From NCBI GenBank assembly GCA_964036155.1, contig OZ038423.1, positions 19,049,249 through 19,113,248 on the forward strand: a stretch of 64,000 nt of DNA, given 5' to 3'. The stretch comes from Diploscapter coronatus. Lineage: Eukaryota > Nematoda > Chromadorea > Rhabditida > Rhabditidae. Of this stretch, positions 59,790 through 64,000 are shown piece by piece (position 1 is the first letter of the stretch; each line of letters begins with the position of its first letter). The position numbers and the translations under genes were made by a program. A model generated the notes under the pieces. The model ran no database searches. It was not told where the DNA came from and saw nothing but the letters and a program-made list of their open reading frames with translations.

Positions 59790-62183
59790 ATGGAGAAACT
59801 CGAGAACGTGATCAGCTATACTCGATGGTACGTGAGACGGCTGATTAGGCCCAAAAGTGAGCGATGAAGGATTACTGTAATTTCCCGACGTAATAACCTG
59901 GTCATTGCAGAGACTCCAATACAGCCAGTCGTGTGGAGAGCTGCTCGAGCTGTCGGACTGCCATCTGTCAAATTCGTTGACAATCTTGACGAAGGAGAAC
60001 GGCAGAAACTCGACAGGATTCAGAAGGAAATCGAGGTTAGTTTTTTTTTGTAAATATTTTACAGAAAGAGCAGGATACTTATCTTTTTGATCTTCATCAT
60101 TCAGAGTGCAATTTTTCAGTTATTCTCTCGTCTCACTGAATATTTTCCTGAAAATATCAGCGACAAAGATTGGAAGGACCTGTTGGAGTGCGAAACTACG
60201 TGAGTTTTTCTATTAATTTTGTAAACAGCTCTAATTGTTTTCAGAAAACAACGGCTCGAACAAATCACTTTTCTACGACAAAGAGAGAAACGAAAACAAC
60301 TCGATGAAAGGAAGAAGGAAGCGAAGAAATTGCAGAAATTAGAGAGAATGGGGATGAAAGCGGCAGAGACTTCTTCAAATGGACAGAAGGAATTCATCGA
60401 CCTCATCTTCAGCACTCCTGGGTTTCTCGGTATGATTTGCGTTCACTCTATTCATTTAATTTATCGATATTTTTTCTTTGATATACAGTGGTAGACAAAC
60501 ATTAGGGACACCTATGATTATGACTAAAACCTGGTGGAGAACAATTACCTTTTATCAAATTGAATGCAATTTTCCGCACATTTACTTCCCACTGATTTTC
60601 CAATTCCTTCCAGGTTTCATTCAAATTGGTTCGCGATACGTAAACATCCCAAGCTCGATTCATAATCACAATTGTTCCAAACTTTTACCCGCCACTGTAT
60701 GATGTACAAATTACGAAGATCATGCAGTCTTCCTTCTTTCATCCATTATGATTGTTTCAATTCAGTGAGACGACAAAACGAGTTCGAAAGCTGGAGAATG
60801 ATTTCTGCATACAGGTACATTTCAAAGTGAAGAAAAAGCTTCCTTTAAAGTTGTCAAGGTTGATGAACGAAACGCCGAACATAATCGTGGACTGCCGTTT
60901 CCTGCCAAAGCTCACGAACAGAGCACTCAATCTCACTGCCAGTCAAATGACCTTTATGCACGTCGAAAATCGAGAAAAATCGTGGGAATTTATTCATTGT
61001 TTTTCTGCTTCAAGTAAAAGCAATTTCAGTATACCCTGGCCTCTCTTCTTCGCCAATCTCGATGACACATCTCCGAGAATTGGGCAGATCAAGAAGAGGC
61101 GAGACTTCTGGAAACTTTTCTTAAATTATGGTTAATTTTCAGGCAATTACTAACGGTTTCCTCTCCTTCTAATCTCGGCCCTGCGATTCTTCCCGATCTG
61201 CACGCCTACAGACAGATGTATCCACAGAAGAAGATGATCTACTTGAGTCCGCATGTCGAGGCTGAATTGGAGAAAATTGAAGATGATCATGTAAGAAAAT
61301 TGATTAAATTGTACTCTACGAGAGATGACTAAATGAAGTGAGCTAAAACTTTGTCTCGTATGTTCAGTTGACCATATAAATTCCCATGAAGTTCTACCAA
61401 AAATATGAAATATGAATGTACACTAGAATTAGATTATTCAGCAGAAAAATATACGTCTATCGAAATTTAGAATGATTTGCAGACGTACATAATCGGAGGG
61501 ATAGTGGACAGAGTGAGAGAGCCGCACATTCCCCCAGATGCGTCGAGAGTCGCTGCAGAGCAGGACTGGATCGAGTGCAGGAAATTGCCCATCGATAAAT
61601 ACGTTCAGTTAGTTTTCTTCTAGTTCGAATTTTTCAAAAAAAAAATACTGTCAATGACCGGTTACTTGAAACGAAATAAATGGCATGGGCTTTTGATGCA
61701 CCGTAATTAGCGCGTAGTTTGCAGCAGACTTCACATCACATACTACATCGTATTCAAGGAATGAAGTAGACGATTATTTGTAAATACGCAATGCACTTTA
61801 CATATTCGAATTTGTGCGCATCATTTATTTCATCTCAAGACATTGATCATTGACAATATGAAAAAATTCTTCTTTCAGAAAAAAAAGTTAAACTTGCTAT
61901 TTATTTCAGATGGCAATCTGGCAATAAATTTCTCACTCTGACAGCCGTCTACAACATTCTGTACGACTGTTGGATGATGCAAGATTGGGAATACGCACTC
62001 CGAAAGTAGGGATTAAGAAAATCTCCAAGAGAATATTCATAACTTTTCAGAAATATTCCGATACGGAATTTGAGACCTCCCGAGGAGAAGAATCCCGTTT
62101 TGCGAGAGAGATATCAGAGAATCCGACTGTTCAATAAGGAAATCATCGATATTGTCAATAAGAAGCTAGGGAAGGAAGCATAG
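59790..62183 (+). CDS. TRMT10C/MRPP1-type tRNA m1R9 methyltransferase, mitochondrial RNase P subunit
   Basis: SPOUT-fold methyltransferase of the TRM10 family. TRMT10C methylates position 9 of mitochondrial tRNAs and is the core of the protein-only mitochondrial RNase P. The chosen start at 59790 (MEKLENVISYTRWYVRRLIR) splices in frame (PKK) to TPIQPVVWRAARAVGLPSVK. This gives a basic, amphipathic, mitochondrial-type N-terminus. A coiled coil follows (LRQREKRKQLDERKKEAKKL). The SPOUT domain shows PNIIVDCRFLP, LTASQMQYTLASL, MIYLSPHVEAEL, TYIIGGIVDRV and the C-specific block LPIDKYVQWQSGNKFLTL. It ends IVNKKLGKEA, TAG at 62181-62183. TRMT10C is preferred over A/B because of that block and the long N-terminal region. 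Introns include a MITE at 60486-60697. It is the fourth cistron, 197 bases after the RPP30 stop. Confidence 0.9.
60486..60697. mobile_element. Tc1/mariner-like MITE, copy 2
   Basis: It is flanked by TA on both sides. It begins CAGTGGTAGACAAACATTAG and ends ATTGTTCCAAACTTTTACCC, then GCCACTG. The terminal inverted repeats (CAGTGGCGGGCAAAAGTTTG type) and 212-base length match the copy at 29975-30179. The same ends appear as remnants at about 8220 and 29128-29172. It is non-autonomous and lies in an intron of the TRMT10C-type gene. Confidence 0.75.
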
Positions 62184-62746
62184 AAACTCTTGTTGCTTGT
62201 TTAGGGTTTTTTTAATTTCAATTGTTATGTAGTTTAGGAGTTTTAGAAAATTAAAATTATTTATTTCCTTACACAAGTTTCACCCGTGAAAATACCGACT
62301 AGAATTGTGCAAAGATTGCGCGAAAATGTTGATTCAACAAAAATCTACAATATGGCCAGGTACATATGCACGAATCATTCTTATGCCAATATGACTATCC
62401 AGCACTACAAATTTGGAACAGATGAGATTTTCACTCGCTCTATAAATGTTCGAGGAAAAATCCACGAGTTCTCAGGTTCATATTGGCCAGTTTCAGAAGA
62501 ATCATGAATTCGACATAGTTGGCAAAAAGAAGCAAAAACAAACCCGTGAATGAGAATGAACTGTTGCACATTAATCATCATACAAAAGGCGATAGAACAG
62601 ATCAAGTAATCAGATAGATTCTTGAAAAAATCATGAGAAATAATGTAACCGTATGGCTTGTCAAATTCTTTGCATGAAAATGCCTGCATTTCTCACCCGA
62701 TTTGTAGCAGTTGAAAGTTGAACTTTGCAATTCATCGTTCAGCATT

Positions 62747-63090
62747 TCAAATGTCGCAATATTCTGCATCGATGGTTTTGCTACGACTAGACAATGCTGA
62801 GTGAATCTAAAAATAAGTATTTCTAAGAGCGCATTTATACTTTTTGACATCGATATTATGAATTTACACATAAAATCGCTTGACATTGACACGATGTCAA
62901 AAAGTACGAACGCGCCCTAATACGGTTAAATTATTCTAGCCATTCTTTCGCGTGAAAAAAAAACTACTAGAAAATACTTTAGATTTAAATTTACGGCATT
63001 TCAAATATTTACCGATTTAGATTTATTTAAATCTTTCGGCTCAGCGGCCACAACTCGTTGTTGATTGTAGCTCGATGATATCGACCTAAA
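62747..63090 (-). CDS. Tentative two-exon 3' fragment of a gene
   Basis: Exon 63019-63090 (SISSSYNQQRVVAAEPKDLN, then KSKS) has a TTTAG acceptor and a GTAAAT donor. It joins in frame to an exon starting at 62813 (IHSALSSRSKTIDAEYCDI) and a TGA. A second frame of that exon (QHCLVVAKPSMQNIATFEML) is also open, so the frame is unsure. The product is unrecognised. An inverted repeat at 62828-62915 lies in the intron between the exons. Confidence 0.25.
62828..62915. repeat. Short foldback repeat
   Basis: AGCGCATTTATACTTTTTGA, then CATCG, is complementary to CGATGTCAAAAAGTACGAAC, then GCGC. The arms are about 25 bases and enclose 40 bases, downstream of the TRMT10C-type gene. Confidence 0.55.
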
Positions 63091-63621
63091 CCATGTGTTT
63101 AAGCTTGATGACAATTAATTCCCATAAAACTGCATTTCTTCTAAAAGGGTATCTATACAAATTTACGATAATAGCTATTTTCGGTGTAAAACTTTGCTAG
63201 CTAAATTCAGACAATTTTAGGAGTCTTTGAAGTTAGTTATCATGCGATTAAATAGCCCCGAAGTTAAAGTTTTACATTAGGTTGATTAGAAGAATGATCG
63301 AAATTTATGTGGAAAAACTGAAAGAAATTGTAAAATTTCGATCATTTTTACGCTAGAAAAATTATCCCTGATTTTCCATAAAGTGAAGATGGCTCTTCCA
63401 GAAGTGAAAGGAAAGGAAGAAAATCACAGATAGTTTATCGCTTGCCTCTAAAGAAATGGTATGACAATGGGCATTCTCCAAATTGTAAAATTGGCCACTT
63501 CTCTAATTTTTTTCACATTCAATACGTTATCGCTATTCCAAAATCTCATACAACAAAAGACCATGTGAAATAAGGATTTTTAAAATCCAATAAATTTTGC
63601 ATTCTTTGGAGAAAGTCAATT

Positions 63622-64000
63622 TTATGCCACTTCGTTGGAGTCAAACAATAATGTTGGCATGTAAGTGATAGCTTGTAAAAAGCACCTTGCAACTTGTATT
63701 TTCTCGACATTTCTCAGAGAGGAGAAGGTGATCGGACCACTGAATTGCTGCGATGTGTAGAGGCTCTTGTCCCGAATCATTGGCAAGTAGATCTAATGAA
63801 TAAAAGCCCATCAGAGACCCGAATTAGATAGCATGCTATTCAGTGATCAGACAAAATGTCTCTTTAGTTTATTTTCAAAAACTAAATTCTGTCTTGTCAC
63901 TGATTTCTATTGCTTAATCTAGTTAATCTACGAGAAGGTTAATCTATGGCTGACAGTTCACGAGTTCGAATGTCATAATGACCAAAGACTTTGTAAATCG
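63622..64000 (-). CDS. Last exon of an unrecognised gene running off the right edge
   Basis: A minus-strand exon from an acceptor at about 63796 (TTCATTAG) to TAA at 63622-63624 reads IYLPMIRDKSLYTSQQFSGP, ITFSSLRNVEKIQVARCFLQ, then AITYMPTLLFDSNEVA. Composition and splice site look genuine. Sequence from 63797 to 64000 is mostly non-coding and may be intron. No family was recognised, and the gene is partial. Confidence 0.45.

Noticed and set aside
62286..62507. 73-codon plus-strand frame after the TRMT10C-type gene
   Set aside because: It begins with GTG rather than ATG, has no downstream exon or family match, and a minus-strand frame is equally open there.

Overview
The window is nuclear DNA of a nematode. 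The genes are broken into many small exons by mostly short AT-rich introns with TTTCAG-type acceptors. Several start codons sit a few bases after an isolated acceptor, as at spliced-leader sites. The proteins include a nematode-type chemoreceptor, a CARP-type carbonic anhydrase-like protein and an ORC1 without the vertebrate BAH region. I cannot name the species. I saw no tRNA, rRNA, CRISPR or bacterial feature.

Layout. 1.2-3.2 kb (-): kelch-repeat protein. 4.8-6.5 kb (+): COX6A. 7.2-8.8 kb (-): acatalytic carbonic-anhydrase-related protein. 9.3-10.6 kb (+): unrecognised multi-exon gene. 11.9-18.2 kb (-): Q-rich/coiled-coil protein with a solo LTR in one intron. 18.26-18.48 kb (+): possible 52-residue gene. 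18.8-26.0 kb (-): ubinuclein-like HIRA-complex subunit, head-to-head with 26.5-28.35 kb (+), mitochondrial ribosomal protein mS34. 29.25-33.7 kb (-): acidic, S/P-rich unrecognised protein, with a doubtful small gene downstream. 35.5-37.3 kb (-): chemoreceptor-like gene, with more coding-like exons at 34.7-35.4 kb. 38.4-42.3 kb (+): ORC1. 46.6-49.05 kb (+): profilin. 50.1-62.2 kb (+): four tightly spaced genes (NUDCD1, fumarylacetoacetase, RPP30, TRMT10C/MRPP1) with the spacing of a nematode operon. 62.7-64 kb (-): exon fragments of one or two further genes.

Links between genes. The putative operon places a nuclear RNase P/MRP subunit directly before a mitochondrial RNase P subunit homologue. 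COX6A, mS34 and TRMT10C are all mitochondrial. ORC1 has two E2F-like sites just upstream.

Introns and spacers hold many foldback (MITE-like) elements of several families. Four families have two copies each in this window, and one foldback ends about 20 bases before the COX6A start codon. Exon joins were deduced by eye from frame and splice signals. Products recognised by family are solid; exact exon ends and first exons of the less conserved genes are provisional.
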